From: Cristatella mucedo
Taxonomy: Eukaryota > Bryozoa > Phylactolaemata > Cristatellidae
DNA: 64,000 bases
Reading direction: 5' to 3'
Assembly (NCBI GenBank): GCA_009760855.2
Contig: WPIO01000067.1
Span: forward strand, 683,501-747,500
Made by a program: the position numbers and the translations under genes. The notes below the pieces were generated by a model. The model was not told the origin of the DNA, searched no databases, and saw nothing but the letters and a program-made list of their open reading frames with translations. Positions 11,617 to 25,500 of the stretch are shown in pieces. The first letter of the stretch is position 1. Every line of letters begins with the position of its first letter.

Positions 11617-14600
11617 CTAAAAAAATTAGAGAAGTTTTGAACGCTTTTGTACATTATTAGATGAAGATAAAAACCACTAATCATGCCACGGCCATTAACG
11701 ATATACACAGGCAAGAGCTCGATAGCTTTAAAGACTGTAAGAGACTACTACTAAGTACTTGCACTTCCAACGGGAAGTGAGTGTACGCTTGACCGCCTAA
11801 CATTCAATTAGCCTGGAAATTTCACTGATTTTGGCTATGCAGAGCCGACATATGCAGGGTGACGGCTGTCGTTGCATTGTACTCGCAGCTGGATTAAGTG
11901 CCACTGCTATTGCAGCCCAATAAAGAACGGGAAACAAGAAGACTTAAAGCCGGCCAGAAGGCACCAGGAGAAATTCTGGGTGACCTTCAGAGACATTTTT
12001 AATTTCAAAACCCGTAATTCCAAGAAAAGGTACACCAAGCTTCAGTCAGGTGTTTGCTACCAATTTGTACATCCATTGTGTTCCAAATTTGTGCATTTTT
12101 TACCGCATCTGAATTTTTGAAAGCTCCATTCATAAGACTGCTTCTGTAGCTTGCAATTGCATCAGACCCCTATCTAAGAACTAGAGGTGTCTTCCACAGT
12201 GGATTGCCAGAGATTTAAATAGCTCCATATTTCTGTCTCAGCTTTATTATTGCAATGCCATTCTGGCTTGGTAACCAAAGAAAGCAACAGGGCCACTGCA
12301 GGTAACTATAAATTTGACTGCAAGGCTGTTTTCAAGTCCTATAGGTTTGAACACGTGTATCCTTTGTAAAACGAGCTAGGATGGCTGCCGATTGATCAAC
12401 CGATTTAGAGCACAGTTCTTATACTGACCCACAAGGCCCGCTACCACTTGGCTATTTCGTAGCTAGCTGAACTGCTGCATCAGTTTCTGCTTCTTCGCAC
12501 ACTCAGGTCCTGTGTGGACAATTAATTAGCTGTTGCATTCCTCTGCTTAAAGACCATTGGCGACAGAACCTTTAGTTCAGCAGGTCATAAACTATGGAGC
12601 TGGCTTCCACAATTCTTATGCAAAGACAAATAATCCCTTGCTGCCGACTATGGCTAATCCTTTTTAGTGGTCCTGAGCTGCTACTGCCATGCTAATCACT
12701 ACCTCAACTGCTCATCTAAAGCTATTATGCTCGCCACTTTCGTTTGGTTATGTGAGGTGTAGTGTGTTGGCTACCGAATGCGTACCACAAGCCGCATAGG
12801 CTGTGAATGAGCTATACAAAATTCTTCGGATGTAAGACCCACTTAGTCTTAATGGGTTTGTGGATTTACATACAGAGATACATTGCATTACATTATGTTA
12901 AATTACCAAGGAAGAACTGCTGTGGGAGGTTAACCAAGGCCAAGTAATACTACGACTGCTGTGCTATCAAAGTTGTGGGAATCAGTTATGACAACAAGCA
13001 TTTATAACATCTGCATTGAGGTTTTCTCCCGCTATTATTTGGTTGCAATCAAGTTTCAAGCACTTATATCATCCTAATAAGAAACGTATAGAGCAAAATA
13101 AGGAGCAAGCCTAAGCGAATCTAGCGTTAGCGGAGCTGGCTGCAATCGCTGTCTAATGCACTAGGAAAGAGAGTCGGAGAGAGAAAAGTTTGCATAAACC
13201 CCGCCCGCTGACACAGCGACTTCATTCCTCAGTTCGCCCTTACCCCTGTCTACCACGAGACGTGCAAGTTTGGAGACTGAGCCAAACGGGTTTTTAGCAC
13301 TGCAACTGTATAGGCCGGCGTCCTCAAACTTGATAGAGGGAATTCTGAAAGAAAACAGAGCACAGATTGCTCAGCGACGTTAGCTTGTCTTGTTCCCTCA
13401 GCCACCTCGCCCACTCGTACGCATCTATTGCGCGGGACACGAATTCTCACGCACGTTAGTTTGTTGCCACTGATAATGGCGCCGGCTGGAAAAGCCAACG
13501 ATTGAGTGCCGTTGCCTCTGGCCCATTCAATGCTGGGTTCAGGGATGCCGTCGGCTTGGCAAACCAGAGTCAGTGTGCCGCCTGGCCTAATGGCCCCACT
13601 TCCTTGATCAGGGCCTGTGGCCGTCACTGTGATTGACGTTGTTGGCGAACCGGCTGCAAAATAGAAAAAGAGTTGCCTAAAAAGCACCCGACAGCTCGCT
13701 TAGTTAAGGAGCAGTGGGCGAGCGTGAATGCACTTTAGATTAAGTATTTTTAACGCAGGTTGCTTGAGGTACAGCAAGAGGATGTAATGCCACCGGTAGA
13801 TACAATAAAGCTTGGAACTAGCAAGCCGACGCACAGGAACGCATTGGCTGCTTTCAATCAAATCCACCATTAGGTTTAGAAATGAAATCTTGGCTGCCGA
13901 AATCAAAAGTGCTGCACAACAACAGCCTCCGTCCGCGACGTTGTTAGCCTATCGAAGCTTAATAAGCACGGTTCAGGCCTTACCCGGCACGGTCAAAGGA
14001 AACTTGCCAGACAATAGAATGCCGAATCCGTCAATGGCTGCTTGACACTCGTACACACCTGAGTCTTTTGCAGCGATGCTCGTAAGACTGCAAAATATTA
14101 AACATACTTCGACATCAGCACCATCGTCAACCCACTGACTCCACAGAAAGGGAAGAAGACGGAATTTTTTGCATCACGGATGGTTAATATTATTAATGCT
14201 GCTGCTTAGCGACTTGCAGAGAACATGCTTAACATTTTGGTAATGTATGAGCTCCGCTTCTAATGAAAGCAGAGCTATGCCTATGGTTAAACGGGAGAGG
14301 TTTTAAAACCTGTAAATGCTGAAGTAATCCTGATTGCAACATTTCCTAGACACGATTATCTGTTCCCTAAGTAATAATTTGTAGATGCGAGATGTTTCCT
14401 TTCCGATGTTCCACAGTGTATGGGTGATTAGAAGGCAGGTGCTCGGCCACTTCAACAGGTCCACCTTTGATGTGAGTGGCCGGCTTTGAATGCAGCTCAG
14501 CCAGCATTTAATGGGCCGGGCAGTTTCACCGAAGGAAGTATAAATCATGCAGGTTAAGAGCTCAGGTGTGACAAAAAACGGGTCGGAGCAATCGTGTGCC

Positions 14601-15368
14601 GGCTGGCTGTGAGCAACCCCTGTGAACGTATGTCTCCCGACGCTGTCAAAAGGTGCTTGGGAGTCGGCGTCTGTGAGCTTTTGGATGCAATTTCTCACGT
14701 TTTATTTACACTGCACAATATATATAGGTAAACCGATAATTAAAATATACTAAGGATAAAGTTATGGCTTAGCTTGATTGATATCGCCCTGGCCTGTAGA
14801 TGCTTTTTATTCGTATGGACCGAAAATTGGAAGCACACTTACAAGCTCAGTCAGTCCTGAACCGAGATTTAATCGCGTTAGGGCCACTATTCTCTGACAG
14901 TCCATGTGAGACTCAGGAGCTAGGATTGTTTATTGTGAGTGAAGCAACCGCTGCATGGCTGCCGTTCTCAGAGACCGACACTAGCTTGCATGCAACAGCC
15001 TATCACGTTCAAGGCTGGCCACTCAGGCGATGTAGGTAGACTGACTCTCATGTCACTTTTCTTTTCTTTCCGGATTATAGCTGAGTTCCTAAACAACATG
15101 TAGTCCTTTGAAGACAGAATTTATAATGTATGGAAATACATCTATAGCTAATTCTAACTGTGATCCCTACTACGTCTTTTTCGATTAATATGAAGGCAGA
15201 GATATAAGCCAACCAAAAATGTCCAGTCTTTGCTTAAGCATTCTGACACTGCACTTCTTAATATTATTCACTAAACGTGATCTTCAGAATTCCTTTAAAT
15301 TTCTTGGAGTAAAATTTATAATTTTAGTGTTGATACGCGAATATGTGTCGCACTATTTAATTATCAGC

Positions 15369-15463
<95 letters not shown>

Positions 15464-15932
15464 TGTGCACAACGTATATATATATATATATATATACAGT
15501 GTGCATGTGTGTATGTGATTTTGTGTGATTGGTTGTGTGTGAGTGCATAAGTGTGTGAGTGTGTGAGTGTGTGTGTATGTGTGCGTGTGCTCGTGCGTCT
15601 GTATGCGTGTGTGTGTGTGTGTGTGTGTGTGTGGAAACAGATTTTCCTAATCTCCTGTAAACCTGTCTTTTTGCTAGCGACTTAATGGCTTTATAAAGGG
15701 AGGTATTCATTGCATGTCTTCCTAAGTTTGGATTTAATTAGCCAGAGGCTTCGAGTGTGTTATCTACATTTGTATTAAGGTGTAAGCCTGATATTTAAAT
15801 TCATGAGCTCTTTGGGAAATATTTTGAATAGGTAAAGCCTTGTGCAACCTGGGAATCTTGGTTTAATTCCGACGTCTTGAGGAGTGTGCGTGGGAGAAAG
15901 GGAGGAAGAGAGAGATAGGAGAGAGGAGAGAG

Positions 15933-16019
<87 letters not shown>

Positions 16020-19000
16020 TAGGAGAGAGAGGAGAGAGGAGAGAGAGAGAGAGAGAAAGAAATTCTGATCAGTCCTGTTTCAGCTTTTTAGATTCCAGAC
16101 CACTACACCCTGATTTAGATACATTGCTGGAAGTATTTAAGTTTGCCAATTGATATTGTATCCCCCAACAACACGTTTAAAGCTAAATGTATTGTCATTA
16201 TTAATTCAACTTCCGTAATTTGTGAAAATTCAACGACTGATTAGCTTACCCTAATTCTAGTTCTACCAGTGCTTGTAAAGTGTCTATAACGACCAGCACT
16301 ATCATTTGTTTCCAGTTTGCACAATGAAATCGATTAGCTGATGCCCCACCAGGCATTGCAATGATTAAGTAATGCACATCTATTTGGGTAGATCAAGCCT
16401 CAAGGTGAGGCTTTCAAGCCCTAGGTATATCCTAAAAGATATTCCATCTTTAAGTCTGAGCTACAGATCTGGGATTAGTATGAGCTTCATATCTATACTC
16501 TGAGAAAGCGAATGTAAGCTGGTTGGCCAAAGTTAGCACTAAATGAATTCTATGCAGAACAATGTAGGACACCATTTCTCACCACCTAAACATTTAAATG
16601 ACACACGTCTGCGAAGAGATTCAGCCCCATAAATTTGCAAGATGCAAGCTTAATCTATAACAGAGCGTGTGATTAGGAGAACAATTAGCAAAACTAAATA
16701 TAGTCCCTGCCTGTAATCAACTTACTCGAGGACAGCCTGGCCGGGCGAAGTGTTGCTGGGCAACAGCTGCCCATTCTTCCTCCACTCCAGCTGAAGCGTT
16801 GGACCACCAACGGCTCGAGCGGTAATCGATAATTTAGAGCCCGGCAGGAACGTGCTGCCGTCAGAGTTATTGAGTGGTGCCCCAGTAGCTACAATATCCA
16901 GCTTCAACGGCAACCACTTGGCTTTATTACCTCCACCTGCAGCCATATAGGAAAAACATGAATACTGGACAGTGTACATACCATAAGATGCATTGCTTAC
17001 GATAACCTGCATAACAATCAGTTCAAATACCGATCAGCTTTACAGCAAGCGATCTCAAACCAGAGACAGGTTTCATGCAAGTGTGGGCATGTTTTTACAC
17101 GCTCATCAAGCCGATGAGGAAACATAGCCGAATATGTCCTTAGCTACAATGGATACTATTGACCTTTAAGCGAATGGTATTTCTCAGATTCTAATCTTCT
17201 GAAAACGTATGTGGTTTCTGGAGAACCTCCAGTCAATGCAAGCTTCAGAGTTACCTTCCCAGAAAAGTACAGAATGCATATAATTATAGAAGAGACGAGA
17301 ACTGAGATCTTCAGCTAATGGGAACGAAGCTGGCGCTTCCGTCACACTTGTGGATTAAAACATGTCCTCTGCGGGAAATGTAAAACTTCATTCGGTGCTA
17401 GAGAACTAATAAAATTACTTGCCTGTCGCGTCCCACACGATGCTTCCTCCACTAGAAACCGAACCGTATCGGTTCTGGGCAATACACAAGTATGTTCCGG
17501 CATCATCAGTCTTGACTGGAGAGATCCTGAAAAAGATGGCTAAGGCGTTAATCGAAACAACCCATGCGTAAGGCACAATTCGCCCGGACCCAGTAAATAC
17601 TTTGATCACTAGATGCGATTTTAGTTTTTTCTAATGTTGTCAAGTCAGGAGATGTCGTGTGGAAGGTCCTGGGTGAGTTCAAAGCTTTTGGAGCATCCGA
17701 ACTAAAGAACTAAAGGCAAGGCCTCCAAAGGATATCTGGTTTGTGTGAGGTGTAGGCAAACGATTAGATCCCGATAAGTAAGTGGTACGATGCCTAAACC
17801 AGTATAGGCGTAAATCTTGCATGTGGGTTAGAACCAAAGAATGAAGAAACCTAAAAGTGATTAGCAGTCCTTGTGTCGTTAGTTTTGCTGCTTCAAATCT
17901 ATTTGAAAGCATCAGCTTATGGCGGCTGTATTGAGTCTCTTTCCTACGATTTACATTGATTTATCCATCTATATATCACTACTTGCTTGAGTTAATAAAA
18001 CCTGAGAAGGCGTTTTTTAAAACGAATAGGACTTCATGAAAATGCTTTTTTAAGATGTGATTGCTCGATACCAATTAAGCCCTCGACGCTGATGATCCTC
18101 GGCGCTGATTCTGCAGCCATGAACTTACCTTTCGAATCGCTCATAACTTACCTCAGTTTGTTTCCGTCAATGCTGGCAGAGGCCGGCAGTGGAACCTTGT
18201 GAGAGCCATTGACTTGAATCCATGTGTAGCTGGGAGCTGGACCACCGTTCGCTTCGCAAAAGAGGTTGAGCTCTCCACCAGCTGGAACGCCTCCACTACC
18301 ACCACCACCTTCGGGGGAAGTTACTTTTACCGAGTTTGGTGGAAAGCTACCTGTAAGTTTTTTGAAGGCATTACTCAACAATGCACTTTCGGTAGTGCAG
18401 CAACTAGAAATTGTATGCTTCAAGGCACAACAAGACTGATAAAATTCGTGAATGATGCAGCGAAAAGCTGTTCGGCCATTGCAGTGCTGCTCGCCGACTA
18501 TAGCTGTCTGCTTCCACTACCGAATCTCAAAGAATTAAACACTGGCTTTGCAAACCACCAGCAGAAGCAGGCTCGTCCCCGCATTATACCTTTTTCGTCC
18601 ACCACTATGCTGACCGTACCAGAGGATGAGCCATACGTGTTAGCAGCTGTGCACGAGTAATTTCCAGCATCCTGAGCCTGGACTGATGGTATCCTAAAAC
18701 AGGATGTCAGAAGTGCAGGCTGCCCTACAGTTGGCATCTGCCAGCCTTTCGGGTTACCATGCAATATCAATACACAACTGAAGTTTAATTGATAAGGATA
18801 GTGTCAATAGGAATGTCTTAAGTCTGGCTACGACTGTTTTCTATTTGACGTTTTCGAAAACCAAACAACTGGATTAGGAATGCACAGCTGATAAATAACC
18901 GGTCTAAAACGCATGATGCTTTAATAAGTAGTAATTGTAGAAGCCTGTGGCTTTTGGTCACTAATGTCGTTCCAGACTTTGACAGATGAGACCATGTAAC

Positions 19001-19535
19001 ATTTTGGGAGGGGCAGCTACATCAGCCCACAATGGTAGAAAGCATTCTCAGAGGCACTCGAAACCTTGCATGCCAAGTTCTAACAAAATGATGCTACTTG
19101 AAGTACTGCTACTGTCGATTGGCTCAACATTTCAAGGAACGTCATCTTGAATACCACAATAATTTAAACAAAAAAATATCGGATGCTAACTGAAATGAAA
19201 GCCGGTAATGTTGGCCAAAGGTTTTCAAAATATGACTGACAGAATTTCTTAAAAGTAATTTCTCTCTATATCTCACTCATACCACAAGTTGTCTTTATCA
19301 TCTCAAAAACTTACGTTAGCTGGTTGCCGTTGATGACTGCTTTGGTTGGCAAGGTTAAGGTTTGAAGACCGTTCTTTTTGATCCATATGTACCTCGGAAC
19401 AGGGCTTCCGTCGGCTTCGCAAATTAGTTGGACCGAGCCACCAAGGTAAAGGCCTCCACTTCCCAGATCGTCACTGACGGCCGTAACGCTCACAGAAGAT
19501 GGTGAGTAGCTGTCTGCAACAAGTACCACAGCCTG

Positions 19536-19591
<56 letters not shown>

Positions 19592-22500
19592 GAATTCCAC
19601 GCTTTAAAGGAAACGATCAGCTGGCCTAGACGTTCAAGATGATTGACTTATTGCTCACAAAATAGACATGTCAAAACTTTTTTCAAATATTGGCAAGATC
19701 CAAGAACGGTGTCCATAACTTTCTATGCCGCTGACAAGAATGCATTATGTGACTGCTGGAAACCCCCGTCTAAATTATCAAGAAATCCTACACTATGCTG
19801 GAGAATAGATGGTTCAAAGCAGTGAAAACTAGTAGAGAATACTTAGTTCAATCAAGTACACGGGAATCGCACGATCTTACCAAGAACCGTAATAGTGATC
19901 TGGCTTGAAGCGATGGGGCCGAAGCCATCAACAATTGCTTGGCATGTGTAAACGCCAGAGTTAGCTGAGGTGATGCCTGCCAGGCTGAAATAAATCGTCA
20001 AGCTCACATTAGCTGGAAGCTCAAAACTAGCTTTGCTGCAAAATAATGTACTTTACGAAAATATCAGACGGAAAGGCCAAGCCATGCCGGGAAAGAAATA
20101 CGGTAGTACAAAATGCCCTTGTAAAGATAATTGCAAAACTTCAAAATTTACTTTGTGCTCTTTTTAGATAGGACTAACCCAAGCCAACGACATGAACAAT
20201 GTGAGGGGGGCCCAAATCCACCAGAAAAACCTCGAGCCTATTTGAACGGGCTGATACAATACTGAAGCTCAAGTACATTTCACTTTACAGCAAATGCAAA
20301 CCGCCTAGAGAGAGAGATTAGGTTCGCTGAGGGCTATTTGGCAAACGTATTATAATTATTATTTTAATTATAAGGCATATTCATTACCTACCATAGGTTA
20401 AACGAGGTCTACAGGACACGCCACTTGAATCTTAGGGTAAATAGGAACATCTGTGGTGCTCAAGCCAAGCCTTTTAATAGCATTTGACGGACACATTTTC
20501 ATCAGCCGTACTAGTTTTCTTCGTACGCAGACACCATGGAAGAGCAAAACATTTCGGGGATTTAACTCATTTCGAGGCCAGAGATTTGTCAATTATTTTG
20601 ATATCCTAATTTCGACGCCAGTACACCCAAAAAGCATTTAGGACCCGAGCCTGCTTTGTAGTACGCGAGCAAATGTTGATCGGACTCACTTTAGCACAGC
20701 CTTGCCAGGCGAAGCATTGCTCTGGAGTAGCTGCCCTTTTTGTCTCCACTCCAGCTGAAGGGTAGGATCACCAATGCTGCGACCAGTGATGGCCAAGTTA
20801 GTTCCAGGCAGGAACGTGTTATCGTCGCCATTGCTCTGTCGCTTCGACAAGTCACTTCCAGGCAGGAGTTTTTGAGCTTCATCTTTGCGAGGTCGCTTCC
20901 CACTAGCTACAATCTCGATCTTCAATGAGGACCAGTTGAGGGTTGTCGCTCCACCTGCAGGCATAATAAAGCTGTCAGAAATAGCAACACTTGTAATTAC
21001 TACTTAAAAACTTATTTGAAATCTGTTGAGATCCAAAAAAAGTGTCGTTACGAAAAATTGCTGACTGTTCCGGTGCTATATATAGAATATCTGAATTCCA
21101 GTATCACCCATCAAATAATGTCCCTGCATAATGCATGCAGGATTGGATCTCTGCATATAAATCAGCTACTACAGTACCAGACAATACAAGTCGGATGGGG
21201 AGAGACTTTGATCACGCATGCAAGTGCATCATGTTCCTCGCACAGCTAAGCAATGCGACACATATTTCATGCAATACGTGATCTTGTAAAATTGTATTAT
21301 GAAATGTTATTATTACATGAAGTACTTGACATCTCCACTGTGGACACAGCGGAATAGCTAAATTGATGTGCCAGTACTACAAAGATTGTACCCACTAGGA
21401 GCCAGAACTCAGGAACTCACACGTTGCAGTGCTACCTAGCCAGTGAGTTTGAGGATGCCAATCTTGCAAATAACGTGAAATTAAATCTTGAAGCTTTAGC
21501 AAGTGCAGCAGATGCTGCTCCTTTCACTGTTGCTGATTAAATGCAAATAATTTTCTGCCCATACATAGTCAATGCAAGATTAACGTAAATGCCATTGCCC
21601 AGATTGCACTTGCCTTTCGTGTCCCTGACGATAGTAACAGCAGCAGACGACGAACCGTACCGGTTCCGGGCAATACACAAGTACGTTCCGGCGTCATCGG
21701 CTTGGACCGACGGAATCCTGAAAAACGCCACATACATGCAGGTCAAGGTCAGAATTACTCTTATCGGAAATTGGGTACACCACGACTCACACTGAAGTTG
21801 GGTGCAGCAGGGTCGATGCCAGTTATTGTGACTACTAATTTTGATAACCGACATAATCTTAAACAACTGCAAATATTCAGTGAGAAATCCAGGTAAGCAT
21901 GTCGACAGAACATTATTATGCATGATTTGAGCTAAGGCGTACAACGAATACCAGAGTCAAGTGTGCATTTACTTGTAGCAGTTAAACAAATAAATATGGG
22001 AACGACTATATCATTCGACTGTATACAACTGTGGCTATCGTTCAAGTCATTACTGCACTGGTATGCGTCTCTTTCTCATTATTTGACAGGAACCCTGTTT
22101 GTTGTCTCAAGTCATCCTAATCGCATGGGAAAATTATTAATGGTCGCATTACCCATGTTTCGTGCTTTAATAAGATTGCAAGTCTCAACGATGCAGTAAG
22201 GATCCGGATGGTTACATTCCCGTAAGAGGCTAAAACTGTACTTGCTGAAGTTACAGAATACATGAGTTGTAGGGTTACCGCTTTCAATTACTCTTGCAAT
22301 AAAGAAAGAAGGATCACCGAGCAGTTAAACAAATCAAACTTAGCCGTTAAGCACAAGTGATAGCGATTTAAAGCTCACAAGTTTTCATGCTCCTGCTGTA
22401 CTATAAAATAGTCTCAATTTTATTTTAGATTGACAGAATGCTTAGGTTTAGTACGATATGTCATTCAAAATACGAGGTCAAGTTTTTAAACTGAGCGGCA

Positions 22501-25500
22501 CTACATCTATCTGCGATTCCGGTCTTTATCTCTTATACTTTATGTCTTCCGACCTATATGACTGCACTGCTATACAAATGCTGTACTGTGTCTCTGTCTT
22601 ACTATTGATCTAGTCTTCAACTATTACTTTCTTTTTTGTCCATTAGTAAAATCTCAACAGAAAATGGGAATTTTATTCTGATCAGACGTTTTCGAGGATC
22701 GAAACAGGTGAGCAAAGCCCAATGCAGCTAGTCCAGGCGTTGCTGAATTCTCAGCGCTGCTTCTTTGCCTCGGTCAATCCTTTTCAAGTCACTCGTTACT
22801 TACCTAAGTTTGTTGCCTTCGATGATGGCAGATGCTGACAATGGAACCTGCTTAGATTTTTTGACTTGGATCCATTCATAGCTGGGAGATGGACCACCAT
22901 TAGCTGTGCAAGCAAGGTTGAGATCCTCACCGACTGGGACGCCTCCACTATTACCTCCATCATTAAGCGATGTTACTTTCACCAAGTTTGGCGAGTAGCT
23001 ACCTATAAATTCATCCGTCACAATCGCCACTCAGCCTCTTCAAAGTCTTTGGTTAGTATAGCAACAGTAACTGTTTGGTCACAGGCACGAAAAACAGACT
23101 GGTAAGGTACGTGAATGTTGACTCAATGGCCTTTCGGTAACGATAGAGCTGTTACTCTATAGACTCGTACCAGTAAACCATTGGAGGTAGGTTATACTGC
23201 TTGAGTGACCAAATCTCGAAGGTTGAAGCAGCCGCAATGCAAAGCAGCAGGCGAAGCATGCAACTGCATTATACCTTTAGTGTCCACAGCAACGTTGACT
23301 CTACCAGATGCCGATCCATACTGGTTGCTAGCTGTGCACAAGTAAGTACCAGCATCCTGAGCTCGGACTGACGGTAATCTAAAAATGGGATCTTACAATT
23401 AAATTTTTAGCCGTACTTTTGTATATTAAAACAGCATTAGTTATTATGCCATCACCTCATACGACAGCAGCCGGTTTGACAGTGGATATGAAAATCTTCG
23501 ATAGCAATACCATAAGTTATCTATGAGTATTTTTCAATTTATCTCATATGTCTCCACCTGTCCCACAATCATATTGAGAAGACAACTCTGATTGGAACAC
23601 GCTAATCAGTAAAATTATGCTCTGGTGAGTAGAAAGTAAAGTCATTGGAGGTTTGCGACTCATCAAGTTGGTTTAAGCGAGAGAAATAGACACTAGCTAT
23701 TTCAGGCCCAAGTGCCCTCCATTAACAGTACTGCAGCAGCTTCGACAGTTGTCGTGACAAGTGTTGACAGCGAACTCCTTAATACAGCTAACAATACAAG
23801 CTGGAATTGATGTTTTCATTGTCACAGGACGTAAAATCAGATGAGATTACTAATATGGAAGAAAATGGCTAAGAAAAGATTGTGGCTCTTGTAAAGAACC
23901 AACATCACTTCGGTCAATGATGTTGATCATGACCGTGACTGCAAAGGCCATCTATCATTGGCGGACAGCTACCATAGCCCACTCTAAAAGGAAGAGATTC
24001 TTCGAAGCGACCATGCAGGCTACATTATAACCAAATGCTAGTTCAGGGAGAATAAAAGTACATATCTTGTAAAAATTTAGGAAAACGCAATTGAATAGCA
24101 ACAGCAAATATTAAAGCAAAACTATCCTATGTAATACCAAAACAGTGTGTAAGGTCATTAAGAGTCGGTCCTAAAATTATGCGGCTAATTATTTCGGAGT
24201 AATCATGCCACACTAATCCAAATGATATTTCGCTGTGTGGCCCATGTCATAATCATTGACTGTAGTGGAAAGGTTTGCCGAGGTTTCTGCATGCTATGTG
24301 GCTAGCTTCATAAGGTTATGCAGAAAGAGCACGACTCCTGAAGACCACATACCATCATCTCTGTGGTCTTCACTTGAAGACCAAATTAGCATTGTTAAAA
24401 GAGATTTATAATGCTTATTTTGAAATGGAATCGTATACAAGTCCTTTAAATCGGCAATCGTTACCCACGTAAGTAAACAGAATGGATTAGATACAGAGGT
24501 CCTTGCAAACTATCACCCAGATTCCCTTCTTCTTTTCTTGTCAAAGATTCTTGAAATAATTGTTGCTAAGAAGCTGATTGAACGAATTGAAAAGAATGAA
24601 ATGTCAGATACATTTCAATCATGGTTCAAGAGGCAGCACTCCACTGAAAATGCTCTCCTCCGTGTTAACGATGACATTCCACGTGGTAACGTGACTGTAA
24701 TGTCACTGCCCTAGCTCTGCTAATCTATCACCTGCCTTCGATATCAAAGATTACGATAGTCCACTCGAACTATGGAGAACAAAGATCGATCTGGCAACCA
24801 AGGCACAGGCGTCGTTTAAATTGCACTTTTCTGAACTTGTTCAATCCCTGTCGTGTGGGGGTCAGATCTCATACACGTGACGGGTCACCAGTGGAGTCCC
24901 TCAAAAGTCCGTACAGGGTCCGTTGCTGTTCTCTATTCATACTGAAGCTCCAGGAAAATTGATTAAGGCCCATGGGCTAGGATATCACTTTATGATGCCG
25001 ATACTTAACTATGTTTGCCATTCAAATCTTCGGAATCTGCAACAGCAACTGAGAAACTGAATGCTTGCCTTTGCCGAACTTTGATCGTGGATGGCGAAAT
25101 ACTACTTGAAACTAAATAACGACGAAACCACACTGTTGCTCAAAGGACAACGGAAGCGTCAGGGTGGATAAAAAAAAGATTTGCACTTCTAATAGATGCC
25201 TGCTGGAAATCTAGGTGTCGCTGTTAACAGCTGCCTTAATTTTAAAAGCTTCAGTCAGAAGACTGCTTCTGAAGCTAGCCATCACGTCCAATTCCTATCC
25301 AAGATTTGGCTCTGTCTTCCACTGAGGCTTGCCACAAATTTAACTAGCTCCTTAGTTCTGTCTCTGCTTGATTATTGTAATCCCCTTTCCAGTGGGCTAC
25401 CAAAGAAAGCCAGTGGTCCACTGCAGCTGATTGTGAATATGGCTGCAAGGCTAGTCCTCAAGTCCTAAATGTTTGAGCACGTGTCTTATTTGCTGAAAGA

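Noticed and set aside
13360-13460. GTGAGA as the donor of exon 33
   Set aside because: It is a better consensus but ends the exon in phase 0, incompatible with every second-half exon. GTGCGT 5 nt earlier keeps phase 2.
15357-15710. His/Thr-repeat and Tyr/Ile-repeat open frames on both strands
   Set aside because: Pure translation of CA, TG and TA dinucleotide tracts inside intron 31.
1272-16057. Possible CRISPR array from regularly spaced short repeats
   Set aside because: The repeats are contiguous di- and hexanucleotide microsatellites without spacers, in an animal genome.
15884-16153. Glu/Arg-repeat open frame
   Set aside because: Translation of the GA microsatellite in intron 31.
18199-18660. 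153-codon plus-strand open frame
   Set aside because: It lies antisense over exons 28 and 29 of the Ig gene; it is a shadow of conserved coding sequence.
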